Below, piece after piece: positions 1 through 8,696 of a stretch of 64,000 bases of DNA. Numbering within the stretch: position 1 is the stretch's first letter; every line of letters starts with the position of its first letter. The notes under the pieces are model-generated. The model searched no databases and was not told where the DNA came from. It saw only the letters and a list, made by a program, of their open reading frames with translations. This DNA comes from Pseudomonas defluvii (GTDB lineage Bacteria; Pseudomonadota; Gammaproteobacteria; Pseudomonadales; Pseudomonadaceae), in assembly GCF_001695625.1 (NCBI RefSeq), contig NZ_MBPN01000009.1, positions 23,806-87,805 on the forward strand, given 5' to 3'. The translations under genes were made by a program, and so were the position numbers.

Positions 1-53
1 CGTTCCTCGCGGGCTGGTTGTGCCTGGGGCTTGCCGCCTGGCGCCTGAGTTGA
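1..53 (+). CDS. C-terminal end of a DUF423 family membrane protein (partial)
   Basis: The window opens inside a gene. Reading from base 3 gives FLAGWLCLGLAAWRLS and then TGA at 51-53. This hydrophobic tail resembles the end of small DUF423 (YwdK-like) inner-membrane proteins, which commonly sit just upstream of thiS in pseudomonads. Only 16 residues are visible, so the family name rests on context and on the hydrophobic character. The gene's function is unknown. Confidence 0.5.
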   Translation, partial: FLAGWLCLGLAAWRLS

Positions 54-93
54 CTGATCGGTCGAAAACCGGGACGAATGGCGCTGCTTTGCC

Positions 94-123
94 TTGGTCA
101 TCCGCGTGGATCGGGGCTAGAAT
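94..123 (+). promoter_or_regulatory. Candidate sigma-70 promoter for thiS-thiG
   Basis: TTGGTC at 94-99 and TAGAAT at 118-123 are 18 bases apart and lie about 30 bases before the thiS start. The match is moderate. No TPP riboswitch (thi box) could be seen between the DUF423 stop and thiS. Confidence 0.35.
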
Positions 124-156
124 GCTGGCCCCCTGAAAATAATGGCTGCCGTCCGC

Positions 157-357
157 ATGCGCATTCAATTGAACGGTGAACCCTATGAGCTGCCTGACGG
201 TACGACCGTCGAGGCATTGTTGACCCGGCTGGAGTTGGTCGGCCGCCGGATTGCAGTGGAACTCAACCTGGATATCGTGCCGCGCAGTCAGCACGCCGCC
301 ACCGCCCTGCGCGAAGGCGATCAGGTCGAAGTCGTCCACGCCATTGGTGGCGGCTAG
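157..357 (+). CDS. thiS: ThiS sulfur-carrier protein
   Basis: This is a 66-residue ubiquitin-fold sulfur carrier. Its C-terminal Gly-Gly is adenylated and thiocarboxylated, then donates sulfur to ThiG for the thiazole half of thiamine. The sequence begins [15 protein letters not shown] and ends HAIGGG, with the diglycine intact and the usual family length. An in-frame ATG at 142 would add five residues. I chose 157 because the conserved fold starts there, although neither start has a strong ribosome site. thiG follows 50 bases downstream on the same strand, so the two are probably co-transcribed. Confidence 0.9.
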   Translation: MRIQLNGEPYELPDGTTVEALLTRLELVGRRIAVELNLDIVPRSQHAATALREGDQVEVVHAIGGG

Positions 358-407
358 GCCGCCCCGCGATTCACCTGCAAGCCCCTCAACCCCCAAGAGG
401 ATTTCCG

Positions 408-1202
408 ATGAGCAATGTTCGTAGCGACAAGCCTTTCACCCTGGCTGGCCGTACCTTCCAGTCGCGCCTGCTGGTGGGTACCGGCAAGTACCGTGACATG
501 GAAGAAACCCGTCTGGCCATCGAGGCCTCGGGGGCTGAGATCGTCACCGTCGCCGTGCGCCGTACCAACATCGGCCAGAACCCGGGCGAGCCGAACCTGC
601 TCGACGTGCTGCCGCCAGACCGCTACACCATCCTGCCGAACACCGCCGGTTGCTATGACGCCGTCGAAGCCGTGCGTACCTGCCGCCTGGCCCGCGAACT
701 GCTCGATGGGCACAACCTGGTGAAGCTGGAAGTACTGGCGGACCAGAAGACCCTGTTCCCCAATGTGATCGAAACCCTGAAGGCCGCCGAAGTGCTGGTC
801 AAGGACGGTTTCGACGTGATGGTGTACACCAGCGATGATCCGATCATCGCCCGGCAACTGGCCGAAGCTGGCTGCATTGCCGTGATGCCGCTGGCGGGCC
901 TGATCGGCACCGGCCTGGGTATCTGCAACCCGTACAACCTGCAAATCATCCTGGAAGAAGCCAAGGTGCCTGTGCTGGTCGATGCCGGTGTCGGTACCGC
1001 GTCGGACGCGACCATTGCCATGGAGCTGGGTTGCGAGGCCGTGCTGATGAACTCGGCGATTGCCCATGCTCAGCAGCCGATCATGATGGCCGAGGCCATG
1101 AAACATGCAATCGTTGCCGGCCGCCTGGCGTACCTGGCCGGTCGTATGCCGAAAAAACTCTATGCCAGCGCCTCGTCGCCGCTGGATGGTCTGATCAAGT
1201 AA
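408..1202 (+). CDS. thiG: Thiazole synthase ThiG
   Basis: ThiG condenses 1-deoxy-xylulose 5-phosphate, dehydroglycine and the ThiS thiocarboxylate to form the thiazole phosphate of thiamine. The 264 residues are the normal length for this TIM barrel. The Schiff-base lysine is probably Lys106 in the VKLEV segment, and the phosphate-binding glycine stretches [11 protein letters not shown] and [11 protein letters not shown] are intact. An AGAGG ribosome site sits 8 bases before the ATG. It follows thiS and precedes trmB by 9 bases, forming a likely thiS-thiG-trmB unit. Confidence 0.95.
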   Translation: MSNVRSDKPFTLAGRTFQSRLLVGTGKYRDMEETRLAIEASGAEIVTVAVRRTNIGQNPGEPNLLDVLPPDRYTILPNTAGCYDAVEAVRTCRLARELLDGHNLVKLEVLADQKTLFPNVIETLKAAEVLVKDGFDVMVYTSDDPIIARQLAEAGCIAVMPLAGLIGTGLGICNPYNLQIILEEAKVPVLVDAGVGTASDATIAMELGCEAVLMNSAIAHAQQPIMMAEAMKHAIVAGRLAYLAGRMPKKLYASASSPLDGLIK

Positions 1203-1211
1203 GAGCCCCCG

Positions 1212-1934
1212 ATGACTGAATCGCAACAACCGCCGATCTCTACTGAAGGCGAAGAGCGTCAACACCGCCGCATCAAGAGTTTTGTGATGCGTGCCGGCCG
1301 CATGACTGAAGGCCAGCAGCGTGGCCTGGACCAGGGCGCGCCGCTGTTTGTCCTGCCGCTGAGCGACAGCCCGGTGGATTTCGACCAGGTTTTCGGTCGC
1401 GCCGCTCCGCGCACGCTGGAGATTGGTTTCGGCATGGGCCATTCCCTGCTGGAAATGGCCGCTGCTGCGCCTGAACAGGACTTCATCGGTGTCGAAGTGC
1501 ACCGGCCGGGTGTCGGTGCGCTGCTCAATGGCGTGCTGACCCAGGGCCTGAAGAACCTGCGGGTGTATGACTGCGATGCCATCGAAGTGCTGAACAAGTG
1601 CGTGGCCGACAACAGCCTTGATCGCTTGTTGCTGTTCTTCCCGGACCCTTGGCACAAGAGCCGTCACCACAAGCGGCGCATTGTTCAGCCGGCATTCGCC
1701 GAACTGGTACGCAGCAAGCTGAAGGTCGGTGGTGTGCTGCACATGGCCACGGACTGGGAGCCCTATGCCGAGTACATGCTGGAAGTCATGAACGTTGCAC
1801 CGGGTTACCGCAACCTGGCAGCAGACGGCAAATGCGTACCGCGTCCTGAAGAGCGCCCGGTTACCAAGTTCGAGCGTCGCGGTGAGCGGCTCGGGCATGG
1901 CGTCTGGGACTTGAAGTTCGAGAAGCTGGCGTAA
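1212..1934 (+). CDS. trmB: tRNA (guanine-N7-)-methyltransferase TrmB
   Basis: TrmB methylates G46 in the variable loop of tRNAs using S-adenosylmethionine. The 240 residues contain the SAM-binding loop [14 protein letters not shown] near residues 71-84 and the family signature [15 protein letters not shown] near residues 142-156, with the catalytic-region Asp and the tRNA-binding basic patch. The 9-base gap after thiG suggests co-transcription, although the functions are unrelated. Confidence 0.95.
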   Translation: MTESQQPPISTEGEERQHRRIKSFVMRAGRMTEGQQRGLDQGAPLFVLPLSDSPVDFDQVFGRAAPRTLEIGFGMGHSLLEMAAAAPEQDFIGVEVHRPGVGALLNGVLTQGLKNLRVYDCDAIEVLNKCVADNSLDRLLLFFPDPWHKSRHHKRRIVQPAFAELVRSKLKVGGVLHMATDWEPYAEYMLEVMNVAPGYRNLAADGKCVPRPEERPVTKFERRGERLGHGVWDLKFEKLA

Positions 1935-1944
1935 GCCTCTGCGC

Positions 1945-1963
1945 GAGCCGGCACTGCCGGCTC
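1945..1963. terminator. Hairpin between convergent trmB and DUF3392 gene
   Basis: GAGCCGG-CACTG-CCGGCTC forms a 7-bp GC-rich stem in the 36-base gap between two convergent genes. There is no long T tract, so termination is inferred mainly from position. Confidence 0.4.
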
Positions 1964-1970
1964 CTGCAGG

Positions 1971-2294
1971 TCAGCGGCGGTCGGCGACAACGCCGATCAG
2001 CACCAGTACCACCAGCAGTACCGGTGCCAGGGCATAGTTGTTGAACTGGCTCAGGCCGCGCACCACCCAGGGTGTGGCATAGATCAGCGCTGCACCACTG
2101 CCGATCAGGCACAGCAGGGCCATGAACGGGACGCGCAAGGCGCCCGCCAGATTGCCGATCCGTTGTTCGATCCAGCCCTTGATATCCGTGCCGAACAGCA
2201 CCAGCAGGCAGCCGACCAGCGCCAAGGAAATCTCCGACAGGTTACTGCGGCTCCAGCGGGAAACGGTTGAGAGCAGGTCGAGTACCAAGTCCAT
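1971..2294 (-). CDS. DUF3392 family small membrane protein
   Basis: This 107-residue protein has three or four hydrophobic segments (around residues 20-37, 57-75 and 85-103) and matches my memory of the pseudomonad DUF3392 proteins. Its function is unknown. The ATG at 2294 is preceded by AAGGA at good spacing. A TTG two codons upstream was rejected as start because it overlaps that ribosome site. It lies just downstream of hemW on the same strand, with a 9-base gap. Confidence 0.75.
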   Translation of the reverse strand: MDLVLDLLSTVSRWSRSNLSEISLALVGCLLVLFGTDIKGWIEQRIGNLAGALRVPFMALLCLIGSGAALIYATPWVVRGLSQFNNYALAPVLLVVLVLIGVVADRR

Positions 2295-2303
2295 TCGCAA
2301 TCC

Positions 2304-3518
2304 TTAGGTCAAGAAATACTGCAGCAGGTCGTTGAGGAACAACTGGCCGCGTGGCGTGGCTACCAGTCGCGTCGGTTCGACCTGCAAAAGTCCCTTTTGT
2401 TCGGCTTCGCGACGTGCCGCCGCCAACTGTTCCATCGGCAGCCCGGTACGCTGGCTGAACAGCTCCGCGTCCACCCCTTGAGTCAGGCGCAGGGCGTTCA
2501 TCAGGAACTCGAACGGCAGCTCGTCTACGGGCAACAGCTTTTCACCCGCCTTGAAGGCTTTGGCCGGGTTCAGGTAGTCCTTGGGCAGGCGAGTCTTCCA
2601 GGTGCGCACGATGCGCCCGTCCGGGTGGCTGAGCTTGCCATGGGCGCCCGCGCCAATACCGATGAAGTCGCCGAAACTCCAGTAGTTCAGGTTGTGCCGC
2701 GCAGCACGCCCGGGTTGGGCGTAGGCGGACACTTCGTACTGGGCGTAGCCATGCTCGGCAAGCAGGGCCTGGCCGGCTTCCTGGATGTCCCAGAGGATGT
2801 CGTCTTCGGGCAGCACCGGTGGCTGGTTCCAGAACACCGTGTTCGGCTCCAGGGTCAGCTGGTACCAGGACAGGTGGGTCGGGCCCATGGCGATGGCTTG
2901 GCGCAGGTCGCTCAGGGCGTCATCCAGGGACTGATCGGGCAAACCGTGCATCAGGTCCAGGTTGAAGTTGTCGAACCCGGCCCGTCGTGCCATGTCGGCC
3001 GCACGCACGGCTTCTTCACCGTTGTGGATACGCCCCAGGGCTTCGAGCTTGGCCTGTTGGAAGCTCTGGATGCCGATCGACAGGCGGTTGATGCCCAGTT
3101 GCCGGTAGGCGGTGAACTTCTCCTGCTCGAACGTTCCGGGGTTGGCCTCCAGGGTGATTTCAATGTCACTGGCGAACGGGATGCGCTGTTCGACACCGGC
3201 CAGCAACCGGCCCAGTGCTTGTGCGCTGAACAGGCTAGGGGTGCCACCACCGAAGAAGATCGAACTCAGCGGCCGGCCATAGACGGCAGGCAACTCCTGC
3301 TCAAGGTCGGCCAGGAGTGCGTCGACATAGGCCTCTTCCGGCAGCTCGGCACTGGCCGCATGAGAGTTGAAGTCGCAGTACGGGCATTTGCGCACGCACC
3401 AGGGGATGTGGATATACAGCGCAAGGGGTGGCAGCTGTGGCAGCGCCAGCCGAGGTGCCTGGGAGCTGAAGCCAGCCTCGCTCAGGTGCAGAGGCTGTGC
3501 TGGTGAATGCTCGGTCAT
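2304..3518 (-). CDS. hemW: HemW-like radical SAM haem chaperone
   Basis: This is a 404-residue radical SAM protein of the HemN/HemW family. The [4Fe-4S] cysteines are visible as C41-x3-C45-x2-C48 ([11 protein letters not shown]), followed by the GGGTPS motif for SAM binding and a C-terminal HemN-like domain. HemW, often misannotated as coproporphyrinogen oxidase, is thought to bind haem and insert it into respiratory enzymes. The gene overlaps rdgB by four bases (ATGA), which indicates translational coupling in the minus-strand operon. Confidence 0.9.
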   Translation of the reverse strand: MTEHSPAQPLHLSEAGFSSQAPRLALPQLPPLALYIHIPWCVRKCPYCDFNSHAASAELPEEAYVDALLADLEQELPAVYGRPLSSIFFGGGTPSLFSAQALGRLLAGVEQRIPFASDIEITLEANPGTFEQEKFTAYRQLGINRLSIGIQSFQQAKLEALGRIHNGEEAVRAADMARRAGFDNFNLDLMHGLPDQSLDDALSDLRQAIAMGPTHLSWYQLTLEPNTVFWNQPPVLPEDDILWDIQEAGQALLAEHGYAQYEVSAYAQPGRAARHNLNYWSFGDFIGIGAGAHGKLSHPDGRIVRTWKTRLPKDYLNPAKAFKAGEKLLPVDELPFEFLMNALRLTQGVDAELFSQRTGLPMEQLAAARREAEQKGLLQVEPTRLVATPRGQLFLNDLLQYFLT

Positions 3519-4111
3519 GCCAAGCCCAGGCGCTGTCGCAGCAGGCTCATGGCGCGAGCACGGTGGCTCAGCTGATTTTTCTCGATCGGGTTCAGCTCGG
3601 CGCTCGAGCAGTTGCGTTCCGGCACCCAGAACAGCGGATCATAACCAAAGCCGTTGGCACCGCTGGCTTCGGTCAGGATGCGACCGTGCCAGAGACCTTC
3701 GCAGAGAATGGGTAGCGGATCGTCAGCGTGCCGTACCAGTGCCAGCACGCAAACGAACTGGGCCGTGCGCTGGTCGTGCGGAACGTCCTTGAGAACGTCG
3801 AGCAGCTTGGCGTTATTGGCTGCGTCGCCCTGGCCATCGGCGTAGCGTGCCGAGTAGATGCCTGGGGCGCCACCGAGGGCGTCCACGGCCAGCCCTGAAT
3901 CGTCGGCCAACGCCGGCAACCCGGAAATACGCGCCGCATTACGGGCCTTGAGGATGGCATTCTCAACGAACGACAGGCCGGTTTCCTCGGGCTCTACGCT
4001 ACTGAATTCACCGATTGAACGCAGTTGAACCGAGTCGCCGAGCATGGCCTGGAGTTCTTTCAGTTTGCCGGCGTTATGGCTGGCCAATACGAGCTGTGGA
4101 AAAGTCATCAT
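3515..4111 (-). CDS. rdgB: dITP/XTP pyrophosphatase RdgB
   Basis: RdgB hydrolyses the non-canonical nucleotides dITP, XTP and ITP to monophosphates, keeping them out of DNA. The 198 residues include the N-terminal SHNAGK substrate loop, the metal-binding [12 protein letters not shown] motif and the C-terminal [10 protein letters not shown] and SHRARA motifs, all expected for the Ham1 family. ATGA overlaps join it to the DUF4426 gene upstream and to hemW downstream. Two adjacent ATGs are possible starts; I used the first. Confidence 0.95.
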   Translation of the reverse strand: MMTFPQLVLASHNAGKLKELQAMLGDSVQLRSIGEFSSVEPEETGLSFVENAILKARNAARISGLPALADDSGLAVDALGGAPGIYSARYADGQGDAANNAKLLDVLKDVPHDQRTAQFVCVLALVRHADDPLPILCEGLWHGRILTEASGANGFGYDPLFWVPERNCSSAELNPIEKNQLSHRARAMSLLRQRLGLA

Positions 4112-4542
4112 TCGCCTGGGAATACTTCCTGGTTAAAGCTGAAACTGTTGGTTTTGCCAGCGGCACCGACAGTGACCGTGAAGGTATAGGTTTCTGGCTG
4201 CTGCACCGGGAACTGGGCAATGTAGTACGTCGCGCCCTGATCATTGATCTGCTTGAAGGTCAGGTCGGTCTTGCGGCTGGTCAGGTCACTGACCGTGCCG
4301 CTGACCGAGGCGGCGCTGGGCTTGCCGTCCTTGAGAACGGTGATGTTCAGCACGCCCTGGTTCTTGCTGCGTACAAGGCCAGCAGCCTGGGCCGTCGCCG
4401 GTTGCAGGAAGCCGGAGTTGAAGACGCTGTAGTGAACGGTCACATCACCGAAGACTTCCTTGCGCTCGGGCTTGGCGGCATCGGCAGCCAGGACCGGGAT
4501 GGCCAGGCACAGGCTGCATAGAAACAGGACTAGACGGCGCAT
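4108..4542 (-). CDS. DUF4426 periplasmic protein
   Basis: This 144-residue protein begins with a clear Sec signal peptide ([22 protein letters not shown]), so the mature part is predicted to be periplasmic. The remainder is a beta-rich domain that I recognise as DUF4426, which is usually found between metW and rdgB in pseudomonads. No function is known. The gene overlaps rdgB by four bases. Confidence 0.8.
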   Translation of the reverse strand: MRRLVLFLCSLCLAIPVLAADAAKPERKEVFGDVTVHYSVFNSGFLQPATAQAAGLVRSKNQGVLNITVLKDGKPSAASVSGTVSDLTSRKTDLTFKQINDQGATYYIAQFPVQQPETYTFTVTVGAAGKTNSFSFNQEVFPGE

Positions 4543-4568
4543 GATCGTACTCCTCGAAAAGGGCGGGG

Positions 4569-5189
4569 TTAAACCGCGACCTGATGTTCCTGCAGGCCCG
4601 GGCTGTTGACACGGTAAATGCCGATCTCACCTAGTAGATTAGGCCAAAGCTTGCTTGCCCACCCGTGGCGGTGCAAGTGGTCTACTGCCAGGCGGTCGAG
4701 TACTTGTGCCCGGCGCTCGCGGCACAGCGCCTCGAAGTCTTCAAAGGTGCAGAAGTGGATGTTCGGCGTGTTGTACCAGGTATACGGCATGAAGTCCGAC
4801 ACCGGCATGCGACCTTTGGTCGCCAGGTACCAGCGGCAGCGCCAATGACCGAAGTTGGGGAAGGTGATGATGCACTGGCGACCGACCCGCAGCATTTCGT
4901 CGAGAATCCGGTCCGGGTATTCGACAGCCTGCAGGGCCTGGGTCATGACCACGACATCGAAGCTGTTGCTGGCAAAGTTGCCCAGGCCCTTGTCGAGGTC
5001 CTGTTCGATGACGTTGACACCCTTGGCCACGCACTCGGCGATGTTGTCGGGGTCGATTTCCAGGCCGTAGCCGGTTACCTGTTTGTTGGCGCGCAGCGAA
5101 GCCAGTAGCTCGCCATTACCGCAGCCAAGGTCGAGTACCCGGCTGCCAGCGGGGATCCAGTCTTGGATGATTTCCAGATCGGCTCTCAT
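4569..5189 (-). CDS. metW: MetW, methionine biosynthesis protein
   Basis: MetW is a small class I methyltransferase-fold protein of 206 residues. The SAM-binding loop SRVLDLGCGNGELL is near residues 16-29. In pseudomonads it accompanies MetX and supports homoserine acylation in methionine synthesis, although its catalytic role is unsettled. The start MRADLEIIQDW was chosen because AGGA lies 7 bases before it. An upstream in-frame start would overlap metX. It follows metX by only 7 bases, so the pair is one transcription unit. Confidence 0.92.
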   Translation of the reverse strand: MRADLEIIQDWIPAGSRVLDLGCGNGELLASLRANKQVTGYGLEIDPDNIAECVAKGVNVIEQDLDKGLGNFASNSFDVVVMTQALQAVEYPDRILDEMLRVGRQCIITFPNFGHWRCRWYLATKGRMPVSDFMPYTWYNTPNIHFCTFEDFEALCRERRAQVLDRLAVDHLHRHGWASKLWPNLLGEIGIYRVNSPGLQEHQVAV

Positions 5190-5196
5190 GGGGTCC

Positions 5197-6336
5197 TCAG
5201 AGGGCAATGCGGTTCATGTAGCGGGAGAAGGCCTGCAGGTACCGTGGGATCGGGATCAGGAAGGCATCGTGGCCTTGTGGTGCATCGATCTCCAGGTAGC
5301 AGACGTTTTTCTTCGCGGCCATCAGTGCGTCGACGATCTCCCGCGAGCGGGCGGGCGAGAAGCGCCAGTCGGTGGTGAACGACATCACGCAGAAATCGGC
5401 TTTGACGCCGGCCAGGGTCGCGGCCAGGTCACCCCCGTGGGCGGCGGCCGGGTCGTAGTAGTCCAGGGCCTTGGTCATCAACAGGTAGGTGTTGGCGTCG
5501 AAACGCCCCGAAAATTCTTCGCCCTGATAGCGCAGGTAGCTTTCAACCTGGAATTCCACGCTGTGGAAGTCGTAGTTGAGCTTGTCGCTTTTCAGTTCGC
5601 GGCCAAACTTCTCGCCCATCGAGTCATCGGACAGGTAGGTAATGTGCCCGACCATGCGCGCCAGCATCAGGCCGCGCTTGGGGATTACCCCGTGCTCCTG
5701 GAAGTAACCGCCGTGGAACTCCGGGTCGGACAGGATGGCCTGGCGCGCCACTTCGTTGAAGGCGATGTTCTGTGCCGAGAGTTTCGGTGCCGAAGCGATG
5801 GTCAGGCAGTGGCGTACCCGCTCGGGGTAACTGATGGTCCACTGCAGCGCCTGCATGCCGCCGAGGCTGCCGCCAACGACCGCCGCCCAGGTGCTGATGC
5901 CAAGCCGGTCGGCCAGGCGTGCCTGGCTGTGTACCCAGTCTTCCACGGTGAGCACCGGGAACTCGGCACCAAAAGGCTTGCCGGTCGCCGGGTTTATGCT
6001 GCTTGGCCCGGTGGAACCGTTACAGCCGCCTAGGTTGTTCAGGCTGACGACGAAGAAACGGTTGGTGTCGATAGGTTTGCCGGGGCCGATGCAACTGTCC
6101 CACCATCCGGGCTTGCGGTCGTCGGCGCTGTGGTAGCCCGCCGCGTGGTGGTGCCCCGACAGGGCATGACAGATCAGCACGGCGTTGCTCGCGCTGCTGT
6201 TGAGTGTGCCGTAGGTTTCGTACATCAGGTCGTAGGCGGCCAGCGAACGACCGCAGGCCAAGGCCAGGGGATCGCTGAAGTGCGCCAGTTGCGGTGTTAC
6301 CAGACCGACCGAATCTTCGGGAAAGACAGTGGACAT
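5197..6336 (-). CDS. metX: Homoserine O-acyltransferase MetX (probably O-succinyltransferase)
   Basis: This is an alpha/beta-hydrolase-fold enzyme of 379 residues that acylates homoserine, the first committed step to methionine. The nucleophile elbow GGSLGGMQ places the catalytic serine at about residue 157. The Asp of TTDWRF and the His of PQGHDAF complete the triad. Family members in Pseudomonas are often named acetyltransferases but generally use succinyl-CoA, and I could not decide acyl specificity from sequence alone. It is followed at once by metW. Confidence 0.93.
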   Translation of the reverse strand: MSTVFPEDSVGLVTPQLAHFSDPLALACGRSLAAYDLMYETYGTLNSSASNAVLICHALSGHHHAAGYHSADDRKPGWWDSCIGPGKPIDTNRFFVVSLNNLGGCNGSTGPSSINPATGKPFGAEFPVLTVEDWVHSQARLADRLGISTWAAVVGGSLGGMQALQWTISYPERVRHCLTIASAPKLSAQNIAFNEVARQAILSDPEFHGGYFQEHGVIPKRGLMLARMVGHITYLSDDSMGEKFGRELKSDKLNYDFHSVEFQVESYLRYQGEEFSGRFDANTYLLMTKALDYYDPAAAHGGDLAATLAGVKADFCVMSFTTDWRFSPARSREIVDALMAAKKNVCYLEIDAPQGHDAFLIPIPRYLQAFSRYMNRIAL

Positions 6337-6412
6337 CGACCCTGCTCACGCTTAAATGAGGCGTAAGTCTAAAGACCGCTGGGGTGGGGGGCAAGCCGCG
6401 TGGTAGATGGCT

Positions 6413-6455
6413 GGCCTTGCCGACGAAGCCATGTGAATTCATCGTCGGCAAGGCC
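6413..6455. repeat. 14-bp perfect inverted repeat, REP-like
   Basis: GGCCTTGCCGACGA at 6413-6426 is repeated exactly inverted as TCGTCGGCAAGGCC at 6442-6455, with a 15-base loop, in the gap between yggT and metX. It resembles pseudomonad repetitive extragenic palindromes. As RNA it could also end transcription from yggT, although no T tract follows on either strand. Confidence 0.7.
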
Positions 6456-6488
6456 GCCTCTGTGGGCGTGGTGTCGTCAGGCCTGAAA

Positions 6489-7079
6489 TCAGACCAGCAG
6501 GCGCAGGATCTCTGGCATTGCGGTCATGGCTGCCAGGTTGTTGATGACCAGCATGTCGATCAGTTTCAGCGCCATGAACGCCAGGATCGGCGAAATATCC
6601 AGGCCGCCGAGGTTTGGCAGCAGGCGACGGAACGGGGCCAGGAACGGATCGCAGATCTGGTTGACCAGTTCGGCACCAGGGTTGTGGCTGCCCGGTGCGA
6701 CCCAGGACAGGATCACGCTGACGATCAGGGCGAAGAAGAAGATCTTCAAGAACAGCGCGGTGACGCCAATGATCGACCAGATCAGCAACTGTACCGGGTT
6801 GCCGGTGGTGCCGTAGGCCAGCAACAAGGTCAGGCCCATCAGCAGCAGCTGCACGGCCAGTGCCAGCAGCAATGACGACATGTCCAGGCCGAACAGGCTG
6901 GGGATGATCCGGCGCAACGGTTTGAGCAGCGGCTGGGTGGCGCGTACGGCAAACTGGCTGAGCGGGTTGTAGAAGTCTGCGCGAACCAGCTGCAGGATGA
7001 AGCGCAGCATCACGACCAGCAGGAACAGGCTGCCGAGGGTCTGCAGAATGTAGATTGCAGCGGTGTTCAGTCCGATCAT
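6489..7079 (-). CDS. YggT family membrane protein
   Basis: This 196-residue integral membrane protein carries two tandem YggT modules. Each has a pair of hydrophobic helices and the family pattern of L-x-R-x-I-P-x-x-G, seen as LKPLRRIIPSLFGLDMS and LAPFRRLLPNLGGLDIS. The family is linked to ion homeostasis, shape or division-related factors in other bacteria, but its role is not defined. It sits 10 bases after proC, the usual gammaproteobacterial yggS-proC-yggT order. Confidence 0.9.
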   Translation of the reverse strand: MIGLNTAAIYILQTLGSLFLLVVMLRFILQLVRADFYNPLSQFAVRATQPLLKPLRRIIPSLFGLDMSSLLLALAVQLLLMGLTLLLAYGTTGNPVQLLIWSIIGVTALFLKIFFFALIVSVILSWVAPGSHNPGAELVNQICDPFLAPFRRLLPNLGGLDISPILAFMALKLIDMLVINNLAAMTAMPEILRLLV

Positions 7080-7089
7080 CTTCGGCTCC

Positions 7090-7908
7090 TTAGTTGCCTA
7101 GTTGTTCGGCCAGTTCGGCCGAGCGGTGCGCAGCTGCGCCCAGCGCTTTTTCCACCAGCGCTTCGAATCCATCAGCCTGGAAGGACTTGATCGCCGCCTC
7201 CGTGGTGCCGGCTGGCGAGGTCACCCGACGGCGCAATTCAGCTGCGTCGACATCACTGGTAACTGCCATTTGCGCGGCACCCAGTGCGGTCTGCAGGGTC
7301 AGGCGTGCTGCGGTTTCACGTGGCAGGCCAAGTTTCTCGCCGGCTGCAGTCATGGCTTCGATCAGCAGAAAGAAGTAGGCCGGGCCGCTGCCGGATACGG
7401 CAGTAACGGCGTCCAGTTGCTGTTCCTGTTCCAGCCACAGTGCGATGCCTACGGCCGAGAGCAGTTGTTCGGCCTGCTGGCGCTGTTCGGCACTGACCTG
7501 GGCGGTGGCGAACAGGCCGCTGACGCCCTGACGCAGTAGCGCTGGGGTGTTGGGCATGCAGCGTACGATCGGCTGGGCGCCAAGCCATTGGTTCATGCTG
7601 GCGCAGGTGATGCCGGCAGCAATCGAGACGACCAGCTGGTTTGGCTTGAGGTTGGGTTGCAGGGCCAGGCAAACGGCTTTCATGGCCTGCGGTTTGACGG
7701 CCAGCACGATCACGTCGGCGCCGTCGATGGCCTCGGCATTGTCGGCGAACATCTCGATGCCGTGTTCGGCGTGAACTTTGGCGCGTTGTTCGGCGCCAGG
7801 GTCGCTGGCGCGAATCTGCGCAGCCTCCAGGCCCTGTGCGCGCAGGCCGCCGATCAGGCTGGCGGCCATGTTGCCGGCACCGATAAAGGCAATACGAGTC
7901 TTGCTCAT
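7090..7908 (-). CDS. proC: Pyrroline-5-carboxylate reductase ProC
   Basis: ProC reduces pyrroline-5-carboxylate to proline with NAD(P)H. The 272 residues start with a Rossmann dinucleotide motif (IAFIGAGNMAASLIGGL). The C-terminal dimerisation and active-site domain contains AVSGSGPAYFF and the family signature around TSPAGTTEAAI. It lies between yggS and yggT in a tightly packed minus-strand operon. Confidence 0.96.
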   Translation of the reverse strand: MSKTRIAFIGAGNMAASLIGGLRAQGLEAAQIRASDPGAEQRAKVHAEHGIEMFADNAEAIDGADVIVLAVKPQAMKAVCLALQPNLKPNQLVVSIAAGITCASMNQWLGAQPIVRCMPNTPALLRQGVSGLFATAQVSAEQRQQAEQLLSAVGIALWLEQEQQLDAVTAVSGSGPAYFFLLIEAMTAAGEKLGLPRETAARLTLQTALGAAQMAVTSDVDAAELRRRVTSPAGTTEAAIKSFQADGFEALVEKALGAAAHRSAELAEQLGN

Positions 7909-7944
7909 GTCAGGTCCTTGTCGAAAAAGGTGAGTAAAGCAGGG

Positions 7945-8631
7945 TCAGGGTTGGCTGTAGTCACGGGCGCCAAACAGCGCGGTACCGATGCGCACCCAGG
8001 TTGCACCCTGTGCAATCGCCGACTCCAGGTCGTGGCTCATGCCCATGGATAACGTGTCGAGTGGCAAGCCCAGGCTGGCCTGCAGGTCGCGTACCTTGGC
8101 AAAGGCTGCGTCCTGCGCGGTGCGGTCTTCGGTGGGCTCGGGTATCGCCATCAAGCCACGCAGCTTCAGCCGTGGTAGCACCGCGATAGCAGCGGCCAGC
8201 GCGGGCAGTTCCTCCGGGGTGCAGCCGGACTTGCTGTCTTCGCCACTGACATTGACCTGAATACAGATGTTCAATGGTTCCAGCGATTCAGGGCGCTGCT
8301 CGGAAAGGCGTTGAGCGATTTTCAGGCGATCCACGGAATGTACCCAGTCGAAGTGCTCGGCGATAGCGCGCGTCTTGTTCGACTGAATGGGGCCGATGAA
8401 GTGCCAGGTCAAGGGCAGGTCGGTCAATTCGGCCTGTTTGCCCAGGGCTTCCTGCAGGTAGTTCTCGCCCATGTCGCGCAGGCCTGCAGCGAAGGCTTCG
8501 CGCACGGCGGCGGCAGGTTTGGTTTTGCTCACGGCCAGCAGCTTGATGCTGGCCGGATCTCGCCCGGCAGCCTCGGCGGCACGGTGGATGCGCTCGGCGA
8601 GGGTGGAAATGTTGTCTGCTATGGTGGACAT
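7945..8631 (-). CDS. yggS: YggS/PLPBP pyridoxal phosphate homeostasis protein
   Basis: This 228-residue PLP-binding protein adopts the alanine-racemase-like barrel without known enzyme activity and controls free PLP and amino-acid balance. The PLP lysine is Lys36 in LLAVSKTKP. The motifs GENYLQE, WHFIGPIQSNK and SMGMSHDLESAI are all present. The gene is divergent from pilT with about 65 bases between them, the classic pseudomonad pilT/yggS-proC arrangement. Confidence 0.95.
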   Translation of the reverse strand: MSTIADNISTLAERIHRAAEAAGRDPASIKLLAVSKTKPAAAVREAFAAGLRDMGENYLQEALGKQAELTDLPLTWHFIGPIQSNKTRAIAEHFDWVHSVDRLKIAQRLSEQRPESLEPLNICIQVNVSGEDSKSGCTPEELPALAAAIAVLPRLKLRGLMAIPEPTEDRTAQDAAFAKVRDLQASLGLPLDTLSMGMSHDLESAIAQGATWVRIGTALFGARDYSQP

Positions 8632-8696
8632 GATCGATGCCAGCGGCTCTTTGGGTCTGCGGCATTCTACCTGCTTGGCGGTGTTTGGGGAGTCTT

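Noticed and set aside
1..157. TPP riboswitch before thiS
   Set aside because: No thi-box core could be recognised; the leader is too short.
354..1898. A 514-codon minus-strand frame across thiG and trmB
   Set aside because: It spans two recognised genes on the other strand and shows no domain.
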